Shown here: positions 1-7,916 of the stretch, in pieces
Layout of the letters: every line of letters begins with the position of its first letter
Position numbering within the stretch: the first letter of the stretch is position 1
Source: Dehalococcoidales bacterium
Lineage (GTDB): Bacteria; Chloroflexota; Dehalococcoidia; Dehalococcoidales; UBA2162
Direction: 5' to 3'
DNA: 64,000 bases
Assembly: GCA_016932435.1 (NCBI GenBank)
Contig: JAFGCW010000089.1
Span: forward strand, 77,235 to 141,234
Made by a program: the position numbers and the translations under genes
The notes under the pieces: model-generated
What the model was told of the DNA's origin: nothing
Seen by the model: only the letters and a program-made list of their open reading frames with translations
Database searches by the model: none

Positions 1-1
1 C

Positions 2-439
2 CTTACTGGTTCGGCTACCTTGGTAAATGATGTCGCCAATGCTGTTAACAGTGTGTTAAGCGCTGAACAATACGCATATGGCGTGCATCTCGTAGCCAGT
101 CCCGGGTATGAATCCTGGGTAAGCTTTGATCCGGTATTAATTGAGGAAATGGAAAGATGTGTAGATGATGAAGAGATTGATGTTACCATTACGGTACCTG
201 TAGATACTCTACCTGGTGTTTATCAGTTCACGATCAGCGTTGTTGATGAAGACGATGTCAGTTACGGAGATCAACAGGTAACCATAATAGTCCCTGGTGA
301 TGAACCACCTCCTGTGGAAGTCGGTGGTACCGTTCAACCTACCAATAAATGGGTATTATTGACACCATGGCTTATTCTGGGTATACTGTTAGCCGCACTG
401 GGCACTGTCATAATATGGCGTCGTAAAGCTCAGAGTTAA
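2..439 (+). CDS. C-terminal part of an anchored surface protein (cut by window start)
   Basis: The frame is open from base 2, so the start lies outside the window. About 145 residues are visible. They look like an extracellular beta-sandwich segment ending in a Pro-rich linker (EPPPVEVGG), one hydrophobic helix (LLTPWLILGILLAALGTVII) and a short basic tail (WRRKAQS). This is the layout of a secreted protein held in the membrane by its C-terminus with the bulk outside. The last 40 or so residues are almost the same as those of the von Willebrand A protein that follows, so the two are probably tandem paralogues. The function of the lost N-terminal part cannot be read here; a second vWA protein is the simplest guess. 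It ends just before a strong hairpin terminator. Confidence 0.75.
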   Translation, partial: LTGSATLVNDVANAVNSVLSAEQYAYGVHLVASPGYESWVSFDPVLIEEMERCVDDEEIDVTITVPVDTLPGVYQFTISVVDEDDVSYGDQQVTIIVPGDEPPPVEVGGTVQPTNKWVLLTPWLILGILLAALGTVIIWRRKAQS

Positions 440-470
440 CATCGGCAAAAAACAAAATCAAGGTACTTTA

Positions 471-504
471 ACGGGAATCCCTCATTCGTGGGATTCCCGT
501 TTTT
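471..504 (+). terminator. Rho-independent terminator after the first surface-protein gene
   Basis: A perfect 11-bp stem (ACGGGAATCCC with GGGATTCCCGT, 8-nt loop) is followed directly by a run of T. It lies about 30 bases after the stop codon. A closely related hairpin follows the next paralogue at 1923-1952. Confidence 0.88.
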
Positions 505-687
505 AGTGGCTGTAGTATTTATCACCCGAGAATAGCACTGTTATTCAAAATCTTAAAAAAAATCGAACGAGGTGTAGACCGTTTTTCCTTAAATAATCAA
601 TCGAAAGATGGTTGTGGAGGATCTCATGTGGTGCTAATCTACGCTATACGATGTGGTATTGCGTTCAATTATCGAAAGGAGGTAATT

Positions 688-1887
688 GTGAAGAAAAGAA
701 TACTGACAATTGTTCTTACGTTGGTATTGCTGGTTGGCATTATAGCTACGCCAGCTACAGCAGGCGCAAATGGTGCCCCCGACGTACTGATGGGTTTTTG
801 TCTTGACTCATCAGGTAGTATTTCAAGTAGTGAATGGACTCTGATAAAAACCGGACTTGGCAATGTTATCGGTGATCCAACAATTGTACCGCAAGACGGT
901 TCGGTTGAGATTTGTATTGTCAAGTTCTCACAGACTGCTCAGGAGGTACTGGTACCAACAGTCGTTACCGATGTAACTATTGGTGGTATATTAAGTACTA
1001 TCTCAGGTATGACACAAATGGGTAGTACCACAGCCATGGGGGCGGGTATTTTACAGACCTTGACAACCATGCAGAAGTCGGCTAACTTCAACAATCCGGA
1101 TGTCTGGAAGGTCATCAATCTGGCAACAGACGGTGCCCCCAATGTTTTTCCAGGCGGTTATACTGGTAAAACATATGCCGAATATGCAGTTAATATGACC
1201 GTAGCTGCCGGTGTTGATGAATTTGATATTGAAGGTATTGGCGACGGCGCTGATAATACCTGGATGGCTGAGAAACTTGCGTATCCTGACGGTACCGGAC
1301 CGGGTATAGCACCTATTATCGTTAGCATTCCGCCTGATTCTTATCCTCCGCGACCGCCCTCACCTAGCTTCACGGGTTTTGTGCGTGCATGCGCAGCTTT
1401 TGAGGATTATGAAGAAGCTGTAGCTCAGAAATTAGTTCTGATACTCAAGGGCTTACTTTCTCTGGATCCACCTTACGACACAAATGATCTCGGAGATCAG
1501 CATTGTGTTACCGCCACCTTGGTGAATGGAAATTTAGCTCCAATTCCAGGTGCAACGATTGATTTTGAGGTAACCGGAGTTAATCCTACGACCGGATCTG
1601 CCGTAACCGATGAAAATGGCAAAGCACAGTTCTGCTATACAGGAAACAATCCCGGTCTGGATACTATCGTCGCTACATGGGATGATACTGCGCAGACAGG
1701 GCAATTACTAGAATCGGAACCTGTTGAAAAGTTATGGATCGACGAACCACCTCCTCCACCTGTGGAAGTTGGTGGTACGATTCAACCTGTAAACAAGTTC
1801 ATGCTGTTGACACCGTGGATAGCACTGGGTATACTATTAGCCGCATTTGGTACTATTATCATACGGCGTCGTATAACTCAGAGTTAA
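688..1887 (+). CDS. Secreted, membrane-anchored von Willebrand factor A protein
   Basis: 399 residues. The GTG start at 688 is chosen over an in-frame upstream codon because AAGGAGGT sits 5 bases before it and it opens directly into a signal peptide (VKKRIL then a hydrophobic stretch, cleavage near ATAGA, residue 26). A vWA domain follows, with the metal-binding MIDAS motif D40-S-S-G-S at its first strand. Then comes an Ig-like (Big-type) domain at roughly residues 265-355, a Pro-rich linker, one transmembrane helix and a basic tail. vWA domains of this kind bind protein ligands through a divalent metal on the cell surface. The C-terminal anchor closely matches that of the preceding partial gene. 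No LPXTG motif is present, so retention is probably by the helix itself. The ligand is unknown. Confidence 0.85.
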   Translation: MKKRILTIVLTLVLLVGIIATPATAGANGAPDVLMGFCLDSSGSISSSEWTLIKTGLGNVIGDPTIVPQDGSVEICIVKFSQTAQEVLVPTVVTDVTIGGILSTISGMTQMGSTTAMGAGILQTLTTMQKSANFNNPDVWKVINLATDGAPNVFPGGYTGKTYAEYAVNMTVAAGVDEFDIEGIGDGADNTWMAEKLAYPDGTGPGIAPIIVSIPPDSYPPRPPSPSFTGFVRACAAFEDYEEAVAQKLVLILKGLLSLDPPYDTNDLGDQHCVTATLVNGNLAPIPGATIDFEVTGVNPTTGSAVTDENGKAQFCYTGNNPGLDTIVATWDDTAQTGQLLESEPVEKLWIDEPPPPPVEVGGTIQPVNKFMLLTPWIALGILLAAFGTIIIRRRITQS

Positions 1888-1891
1888 CACA

Positions 1892-2728
1892 TTGGCGAAA
1901 AGAAAAAGAACTAAAAACTTAAAAGGGAATCCCTTGAAAAAGGGATTCCCTTGGTATTTCTGGGCTGTAGGTATAGCAGTTGTCTGTGTAGTTGTCGGTT
2001 TGATTATAATTCTTAATCCTTTCACTCCTAAAAGTGTTATCCAAACCGATGATCTGAAATGTGCCATAGTAGACCATCTCTATGACCTGCAGCCGAACGA
2101 TGGGTTCATCGATCATGTGACACAAGAAGTTGAAAAAGTCGGCTTTACCGTCGATGTCTACCGGGGAGACGAGATTACCGTCGATTTTTACCGCCATCTT
2201 CCAAGTCACGGCTATAAGCTGATATTGTTCAGAGTTCATGGTGGACTGCTGGAGAATGAAACTGGTATGGGAGATAAAATCTGGCTTTTCACTAACGAGT
2301 CATATTCCCGGATGCGCTACTATATGATGCAGTTACGAGACCAGGTTTCAGGGGGAGCTATAAGTCTGGATGGCGAACAGGTGTTTGCTGTCAGTTCGAA
2401 ATTCGTAACCGATTGCATGCGATATAATTTTGACAATACGGTTATCATCAACATGGGGTGCGCCGCCTTTTACAACGATGATCTGGCGGAAGCTTTTACG
2501 GGAAGAGGTGCGTCCGCTTACCTGGGATGGGATGTGAGTGTAGGATTGTCTTACGTTGAAAAAGCGACGATGACACTGGTTGAAAAACTCTGTACCGAAG
2601 AAATGCCGATAGAACAGGCAGTAACCTCAACGATGGAGGAAATAGGTCCCGATCCTAATAATAACGCTTTCCTTAAATATTACTCCCCGGAAAACGCTGA
2701 TAAAACGTTAAAGCAAATAGTTGAATGA
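1892..2728 (+). CDS. Membrane-anchored protein with caspase/gingipain-like (clan CD) His-Cys pattern
   Basis: 278 residues with a TTG start 4 bases after the vWA stop; this start is needed to include the transmembrane helix (residues 22-41). The rest should face outside. I do not recognise a named family, but the layout resembles clan CD cysteine peptidases and CHAT domains: a strand ending in His116-Gly-Gly, then a second strand ending in Gly-Cys190 (NMGCAAF), followed by an AF.GRGASAYLGW segment typical of those folds after the Cys. The catalytic assignment is inference. A basic N-terminus (MAKRKRTK) precedes the helix. The first codons run through a terminator-like hairpin (1923-1952). Tight coupling to the vWA gene suggests joint function at the cell surface. 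Confidence 0.6.
   Translation: MAKRKRTKNLKGNPLKKGFPWYFWAVGIAVVCVVVGLIIILNPFTPKSVIQTDDLKCAIVDHLYDLQPNDGFIDHVTQEVEKVGFTVDVYRGDEITVDFYRHLPSHGYKLILFRVHGGLLENETGMGDKIWLFTNESYSRMRYYMMQLRDQVSGGAISLDGEQVFAVSSKFVTDCMRYNFDNTVIINMGCAAFYNDDLAEAFTGRGASAYLGWDVSVGLSYVEKATMTLVEKLCTEEMPIEQAVTSTMEEIGPDPNNNAFLKYYSPENADKTLKQIVE
1923..1952 (+). repeat. Terminator-like hairpin inside the start of a gene
   Basis: An 11-bp perfect stem (AAGGGAATCCC with GGGATTCCCTT, 8-base loop) lies at the same distance from the vWA stop codon as the terminator at 471-504 does from the first paralogue. It has no T-run after it. It encodes about residues 11-20 of the downstream protein. It is probably the duplicated copy of the upstream terminator that has been absorbed into a reading frame, or a partial attenuator between the two genes. 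Confidence 0.7.
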
Positions 2729-2784
2729 TATTTAGAGTAACTGTTTGTTAATAGGATTAAGCTAGCCTCAGATCGTGCCTGAAA

Positions 2785-2861
2785 TGGCGTCCCTGGAGGG
2801 ATTCGAACCCACGACCCGCTGCTTAGAAGGCAGCCGCTCTATCCGACTGAGCTACAGGGAC
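2785..2861 (-). tRNA. tRNA-Arg (anticodon TCT)
   Basis: Read on the minus strand it folds as a cloverleaf: 7-bp acceptor GTCCCTG/CAGGGAC, D-stem GCTC/GAGC, anticodon stem GCTGC/GCAGC with loop CTTCTAA (anticodon TCT), T-loop TTCGAAT and an encoded CCA end. The T-stem has one mismatch. It reads AGA codons and stands alone between two protein genes. Confidence 0.95.
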
Positions 2862-3008
2862 ACGCAACCTTACGCATAAATTCTACGATAAATTTATCAA
2901 TCAAGCAAGCTGGAAACCGACTGGTGTTGAACCTCTCTTACAGAATGAAATGTTTCTCCACAACCTGCTATAATCGTAATAGGCAAATTGCTATAGGAGG
3001 AAGGAAAT

Positions 3009-4166
3009 ATGGCGTTCAATATCAATCACATGACTCCTGTTCTATTCGGTGAAGATACTTCTCTTCAGACCGGTGAAAGGCTGAAGACACTGGGCTGCAA
3101 GAAAGTACTGGCTGTCTATGACAAGGGAGTCAAACAAGCAGGTATCACAGACAAGATCATAGAGAGTATCAAGGAGCAGGAAATTGAGGTAGTTGTTTTC
3201 GATGGCGTTAAGGCCGATCCGCCGGATACGATGATCGATGAAGGCGCGGAAGTCGGGAGAAAAGCCAAAGTGGATGGAGTGGTCGGCATCGGTGGCGGCA
3301 GTACAATGGATACCGCAAAGGCGATTAACTTGTTGCTCAATAATCCCGGTAAGGTACAGGACTACATGGGTACCGGTAAAGAGTTGAAGCCGGGTAAAAA
3401 CCTTATTCTGCTGCCTACTACCTCAGGCACCGGCAGCGAGGTAACCATGTTCGCCGTTATCACCGATACGGCCGACGAAAATAAGAAAAAGGGTATGGCG
3501 GGGCCGCTGGTCAGGGCTAACCTGGCGATAGTCGATCCCATGCTGACAGTAGGAATGCCTCCTTCGATTACCGCAGATACGGGGATGGATGCTTATGCGC
3601 ACGCCGTCGAGGCGATCATGGGTAACAATCGGAATCCGATGTCTGACCTTCTTGGAGAACAGGCGATATCACTAGTAATAAAATACCTGCCGAAGGCTGT
3701 AAAGAACGGCAAGAACATGGAAGCGAGGACACAAATGAGTTACGCCGCCATGCTGGCCGGGTATTCATTCAATGATTCGCTGACTCACATGGGCCACTCG
3801 CTGGGACATACTCTCGGATCGATATTCCACATACCCCACGGAAATGCGTGCGGCGTAGCGATGCCGGAGATAATTGAATACCTTGCCGAGGATGTACCAG
3901 GACCGATACGACTTATCGGGAAGTCGATGGGTCTTAAGATCAAGGCTGCTGCTTCACCTAAAGAAGTTGCCGCCCAGGTTGCCGAAGCACTGGCTGCCTT
4001 CAATAAGGAGATCGGTCAGAAAACATTGAAAGAACTGGGTGTCAAGGAATCGGAACTGGAGAAGGTTGCACAAGCGGCTTTCGACCAGGGTATGTGGAGG
4101 TTGAGCCCCAGGGAGACATCGGCCGAAGATATGCTGAGTATTCTCAAAGGAGCTTACAACAGGTAA
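3009..4166 (+). CDS. Iron-containing (group III) alcohol dehydrogenase
   Basis: 385 residues, the usual family length, with a good ribosome site (AGGAGG) 8 bases before ATG and a TATAAT-like -10 box at 2969-2974. It should catalyse NAD(P)-linked oxidation or reduction between an alcohol and an aldehyde. The nucleotide-binding motif GGGSTMDTAKA and the metal ligands are visible: Asp and His in DTGMDAYAHAVEA, and two His in the stretch HSLGHTLGSIFHIPHG. These match the Asp-His-His-His set of lactaldehyde reductase and butanol dehydrogenases. The gene is single and followed by a hairpin terminator, so its substrate cannot be inferred from neighbours. Confidence 0.93.
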   Translation: MAFNINHMTPVLFGEDTSLQTGERLKTLGCKKVLAVYDKGVKQAGITDKIIESIKEQEIEVVVFDGVKADPPDTMIDEGAEVGRKAKVDGVVGIGGGSTMDTAKAINLLLNNPGKVQDYMGTGKELKPGKNLILLPTTSGTGSEVTMFAVITDTADENKKKGMAGPLVRANLAIVDPMLTVGMPPSITADTGMDAYAHAVEAIMGNNRNPMSDLLGEQAISLVIKYLPKAVKNGKNMEARTQMSYAAMLAGYSFNDSLTHMGHSLGHTLGSIFHIPHGNACGVAMPEIIEYLAEDVPGPIRLIGKSMGLKIKAAASPKEVAAQVAEALAAFNKEIGQKTLKELGVKESELEKVAQAAFDQGMWRLSPRETSAEDMLSILKGAYNR

Positions 4167-4194
4167 ATCCGTATGAAGAGAGTGTAGAGAAAAT

Positions 4195-4225
4195 GTGGCA
4201 TCCGCCTTGGCGGATGCCACTTCCT
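4195..4225 (+). terminator. Hairpin terminator after the alcohol dehydrogenase gene
   Basis: Near-perfect palindrome GTGGCATCCGCC TT GGCGGATGCCAC (4195-4220), followed by a short T-rich stretch (TTCCTT). Confidence 0.7.
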
Positions 4226-4285
4226 TAATCACAGTAGTAAAATTGATTACTATGGAGTCCACAACGATGACAGGAATAACGAGTA

Positions 4286-5089
4286 ATGACTGATAATAGT
4301 GAACCGCTGTTTAACGCCGGAGCAGCTATCTATGACAGTTTTACCTTTTTACGCGGACCGGCCGAATTGACAGCCGAGAAAGCGAATATTTTACCGGGAC
4401 AGACAGTCCTGGATATAGCCTGTGGTTCGGGCTGGGCAACAATGGTGGCGGCACGGTTAGTCGGTGAAAACGGGCATGTTACCGGTATCGATATTGCCGA
4501 TAAACTCCTTGAAGTTGCCAGGCAGAAGTCAGCTTCTTCCGGATTAGTAAATATCGATTACCGTGAAGGTGATATTCAAAATCTGGATTTTGATGACAGC
4601 AGTTTTGATGTTGTTCTCTGTGCTTCATCCTTGTTTCTTTTCAATGATATGCGTAAAGCATTGAATGAAAGTTACCGTGTTTTGAAAACCGGCGGAACGA
4701 TGATATTTTCAACGTTCGGCACAGAGGTTTTTCAACCTGTAATGGAGCTAATTATAGATCACGCAAGAAAACTAGGGAAAGGTCCTTTACCTGAATCGGC
4801 AATATCTGTTACGGATTCTCCTGAAAAATGTCATGCGATATTCAGTAGCGCCGGTTTTGAAAACGTAGCAATCACGGAAGAATATCTTGGACTTTCATTT
4901 GCTGATAAAGAAGAATGCTGGCGGCAGATATCAGCTTCGCTTATCGTGAGACCGAGATTGAGTGCTCTTACTCCTGATGACCGTAAAATACTTAAGGAAG
5001 AAATACTCACGGAACTCGAAAAACTCGATAGCTCCCGAGGCATTCTGGTTGATGTTCCGGTTATCTTATGTGCGGTCAGGAAACTTTGA
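4286..5089 (+). CDS. Class I SAM-dependent methyltransferase
   Basis: 267 residues. The glycine-rich SAM loop VLDIACGSGWAT (motif I, about residues 36-47) and the acidic end of the second strand (VTGIDIAD) are clear, followed by a Methyltransf_11/UbiE-like core with the motif IV region SFDVVLCASSLF. It transfers a methyl group from SAM to an unknown small molecule in the cytoplasm. The C-terminal 100 residues are a substrate-specific cap I do not recognise. It precedes the UroD-like gene by 80 bases in the same direction. The start ATG has only a weak ribosome site (GGAATAACGAG), but no other start fits the N-terminus better. Confidence 0.85.
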   Translation: MTDNSEPLFNAGAAIYDSFTFLRGPAELTAEKANILPGQTVLDIACGSGWATMVAARLVGENGHVTGIDIADKLLEVARQKSASSGLVNIDYREGDIQNLDFDDSSFDVVLCASSLFLFNDMRKALNESYRVLKTGGTMIFSTFGTEVFQPVMELIIDHARKLGKGPLPESAISVTDSPEKCHAIFSSAGFENVAITEEYLGLSFADKEECWRQISASLIVRPRLSALTPDDRKILKEEILTELEKLDSSRGILVDVPVILCAVRKL

Positions 5090-5169
5090 CTTCATAATCA
5101 AATATACCTAGAATAAATCAGAATCATTTTTATCTCTAAATATCCCGGGCAACGGAGGAGGATCAGATT

Positions 5170-6501
5170 ATGGACGGGGAAAATAAGACACTTACATCAG
5201 CCGAAAAACGAGAAAAGCGTTTTGAAGCCTGGCTGACACCACCGGATATCGAGTTCGACAGCTCCGAAGCGGAGAAAATGTACCACGAAAGACTCAAGAG
5301 GATAACAGACGCGTACAGGATGAAAATACCTGACAGAGTACCCGTCTCTTTGCCGGTTGGTAATTACCCGGCATATTATTCCGGGGTGAGTCTTAAGTCC
5401 GTCATGTATGACTACGATGAAATGTACAGGGCGTGGAATAAATATCTCCAGGATTTCGAAATGGACTCATACACGGCTCCCGGGATGGTTTTACCCGGAA
5501 AAGTATATGATCTGCTGGATTATAAAGGATATAAGTGGCCGGGGCATGGATTGCCGGATCATGCTACCGGACACCAGTATGCCGAAGGTGAATACATGAT
5601 GGCGGATGAATACGACCTGCTGATCAGGAATCCGTCCGATTTCTGGATGAGGACTTATCTGCCAAGAGTACTCGGAGTACTCGAACCTTTAAAAACATTG
5701 CAGTCTTTAACCGATATCTGGGAAATGCCCAGTACATACTTTATGCCGTTCATGGCACCCGAGATGAAACAAACATTACAGTCGCTGATGGATATCGGCG
5801 ATGAACTGGCGAAATGGTCGGCTGTGGTCGGCAGGTGTACCATGGAGGCAATGAAAGCAGGGGTACCGACGGCGATGAGGGGCGGCCTGGCTAAAGCTCC
5901 GTTCGATACTATCGGCGATACACTGAGGGGGACGCGTGGTGTAATGATGGATATGCTAAAGCAGCCGGATAAGCTGCTCGAAGCTATCGATGTCATTACG
6001 GAACTCACTATAAGTTCTACCATTGAATCAATTAACGCAACCGACAGCATTATGGCATTTTTCGTACTTCACAAAGGCGCAGATGGATTCCTGTCACCGT
6101 CTCAGTTCGATAAATTCTACTGGCCGTCATTCAGGAAATTCATGGTGGCGTTGATCGATGAAGGAATTATACCGGTACTCTTTGCTGAAGGCAGCTATAA
6201 TACCCGCATCGAGCATTTTACAGAATTCAATAAGGGAGAAGTCGCCTGGTTGTTCGACCAGACCGACATGATTCGGGCTAAGAAAATACTGGGTGATACA
6301 TGCTGTATCTCGGGAAATGTTCCTACATCGTTACTGACTACCGGCACCGTTGAACAGACGAAGGAGTATTGCCGCAAACTGATAGAAGCCTGTGCTCCGG
6401 GGGGTGGTTTCATACTTGCCGGTGGGGCGAATATAGATACCGGCAAGGCAGAAAACCTGAGAGCGATGATGGAAGCCGCAAAAGAGTACGGAGTCTATTA
6501 A
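5170..6501 (+). CDS. Uroporphyrinogen-decarboxylase-fold methyltransferase-like protein
   Basis: 443 residues with ribosome site GGAGGAGG before ATG. The protein matches the UroD-superfamily barrel typical of corrinoid-linked methyltransferases (MtaA/CmuA/MtbA relatives) in layout: an N-terminal extension rich in charged residues, then the barrel containing the segments MRGGLAKAPFDTIGDTLRGT and HKGADGFLSP, and a C-terminal G.FILAGGANID segment near residue 420. True HemE is about 350 residues, so this longer form is more likely a methyl-group transferase or demethylase component than a haem enzyme. Substrate unknown. Neighbouring genes (a SAM methyltransferase before, a SnoaL-like protein after) do not settle it. 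Confidence 0.75.
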   Translation: MDGENKTLTSAEKREKRFEAWLTPPDIEFDSSEAEKMYHERLKRITDAYRMKIPDRVPVSLPVGNYPAYYSGVSLKSVMYDYDEMYRAWNKYLQDFEMDSYTAPGMVLPGKVYDLLDYKGYKWPGHGLPDHATGHQYAEGEYMMADEYDLLIRNPSDFWMRTYLPRVLGVLEPLKTLQSLTDIWEMPSTYFMPFMAPEMKQTLQSLMDIGDELAKWSAVVGRCTMEAMKAGVPTAMRGGLAKAPFDTIGDTLRGTRGVMMDMLKQPDKLLEAIDVITELTISSTIESINATDSIMAFFVLHKGADGFLSPSQFDKFYWPSFRKFMVALIDEGIIPVLFAEGSYNTRIEHFTEFNKGEVAWLFDQTDMIRAKKILGDTCCISGNVPTSLLTTGTVEQTKEYCRKLIEACAPGGGFILAGGANIDTGKAENLRAMMEAAKEYGVY

Positions 6502-6645
6502 TCTGGATAAATTATTGACATAATATTTTTGGATAGTAGTTGAACGATCCTTACTGAAAGGAATCTTATAAGAGAAAGGGATTGGATAATTACTGAACGG
6601 GGTTATTCGTGCTATATGTGAAAACATAGATAATAAGGAGAAGAC

Positions 6646-7074
6646 ATGTCACTCGAAGAGAATAAACAACTGGTAGCCGATTTCTTTAATGCCATGAAAG
6701 TAGCGGATATAGAGACGCTGGATAAAATAACCACCGATGATTTTGCGTTCAAACCAATGATAGGAGAAGGTGGTCTTAAAAAAGAAGCGATGTTGAAAAT
6801 GATTGGCGGTGTCCTTGACGCTTTTTCAGACCACACCAATCGAATCGACGATATCGTTGCCGAAGGCGACAAGGTTTCGGTAAGAATGACCGTTACCGGT
6901 GTGCATACCGGACAGTGGGGGAAGTACCCTCCTACGGGAAAATCATTCAAAATTGCGGAATGTTTTTTCCTGCGTATCGAGGACGGTAAAATTGCCGAGT
7001 ATATGGGCATAAAGGATGCGCTGGGCCAGCTTCAACAGCTTGGAATTCTTCCGCCTAATGACGAGATAGGGTAA
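6646..7074 (+). CDS. SnoaL-like (NTF2-fold) small protein
   Basis: 142 residues with ribosome site AAGGAG before ATG. It has the pattern of the SnoaL/ester-cyclase branch of the NTF2-like cone fold: an N-terminal helix (ENKQLVADFFNAMKVADIETL), a strand pair, the GVHTGQW..YPPTGK turn and the closing strands CFFLRIEDGKIAEYMGIKD. Members act as cyclases, isomerases or binding proteins for small hydrophobic molecules. Catalytic residues cannot be assigned from sequence alone. It follows the UroD-like gene by 144 bases and may share its regulation. Confidence 0.75.
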   Translation: MSLEENKQLVADFFNAMKVADIETLDKITTDDFAFKPMIGEGGLKKEAMLKMIGGVLDAFSDHTNRIDDIVAEGDKVSVRMTVTGVHTGQWGKYPPTGKSFKIAECFFLRIEDGKIAEYMGIKDALGQLQQLGILPPNDEIG

Positions 7075-7144
7075 GAATACAGGACAGGTAAAATCCTGCA
7101 TATTTAGTAACACCACATTCCCAGGATGGCAAGAACGCACAGAG

Positions 7145-7633
7145 CTACTCCAGTAACAAAAACGCCATCCATCCAAGGTGGGTCAGGCAGGTGACGATTA
7201 CACCGGCGATAAGGACACCGAGAAAGATAGATAACATTGCTCGTTTAAAACTCATTCCGAGGAGTACGGCGGCGATAGAACCTGTCCAGGCACCGGTAAT
7301 CGGCAGGGGGATGGCGACAAACAGTACCAGACCGACCCGTTCGTATTTTTCTATCATCTCACCACGCCGCCTGGTATAAGCAAAAAGCCATTTGAAAAAT
7401 CGATCGAATAAGCGAAATCTGCTTAGTATGCGTGTTATGGTATTGAGCAACAGCAGGATAAAAGGCACCGGCAGCAAGTTGCCTATCACAGCAATAATAT
7501 AGGCGTAGTACCAGGGGAAGTCGAATTCCAGCATGGCAAGAGGAATAGCTCCTCTTAACTCGGATATCGGAGAAGCAGCGAGACCGAGTACTTTCAGGAT
7601 TTCGGAGATCTCAAGCCCGAGGATTTCTTCCAA
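7145..7633 (-). CDS. Small multi-drug export protein family membrane protein (COG2426 type)
   Basis: 162 residues. The TTG start at 7633 has GGAGTAA about 8 bases upstream and yields the family N-terminus. The segment SPISELRGAIPLAMLEFDFP matches the opening loop of the Sm_multidrug_ex family, followed by about four transmembrane helices with a basic cytoplasmic loop (FKWLFAYTRRRGEMIEKYERVG) and the re-entrant-like GAWTGSIAAVLLGM segment, as in SNARE-associated/DedA-like proteins. The family name comes from one report; the actual substrate is unknown. It stands alone, convergent with the SnoaL-like gene. Confidence 0.8.
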   Translation of the reverse strand: MEEILGLEISEILKVLGLAASPISELRGAIPLAMLEFDFPWYYAYIIAVIGNLLPVPFILLLLNTITRILSRFRLFDRFFKWLFAYTRRRGEMIEKYERVGLVLFVAIPLPITGAWTGSIAAVLLGMSFKRAMLSIFLGVLIAGVIVTCLTHLGWMAFLLLE

Positions 7634-7916
7634 ATATATATTACTCCTTACTGTTTACGAGTCAAACTCCGGTATCAAGGTAACTTTCATTGAAGTGTAA
7701 CAAATGAGTATTAGAGCGTCAACGTAATTGCTGTTTTTTGCGTACTCATTTAGCTTGACTTCTATACCGTTTCACCTTTAGACTGTAGCCCGTAGAAAGG
7801 AAATCTCGTTATCAGGCTGACCGGTCGATTCCAGATGAAAGAACCGGTTCAGCATTGGATTTGGTAATCCGTAGTGCACCTCATCATGAAGAAATTGAAA
7901 TAGGAGACTGTAAAGA

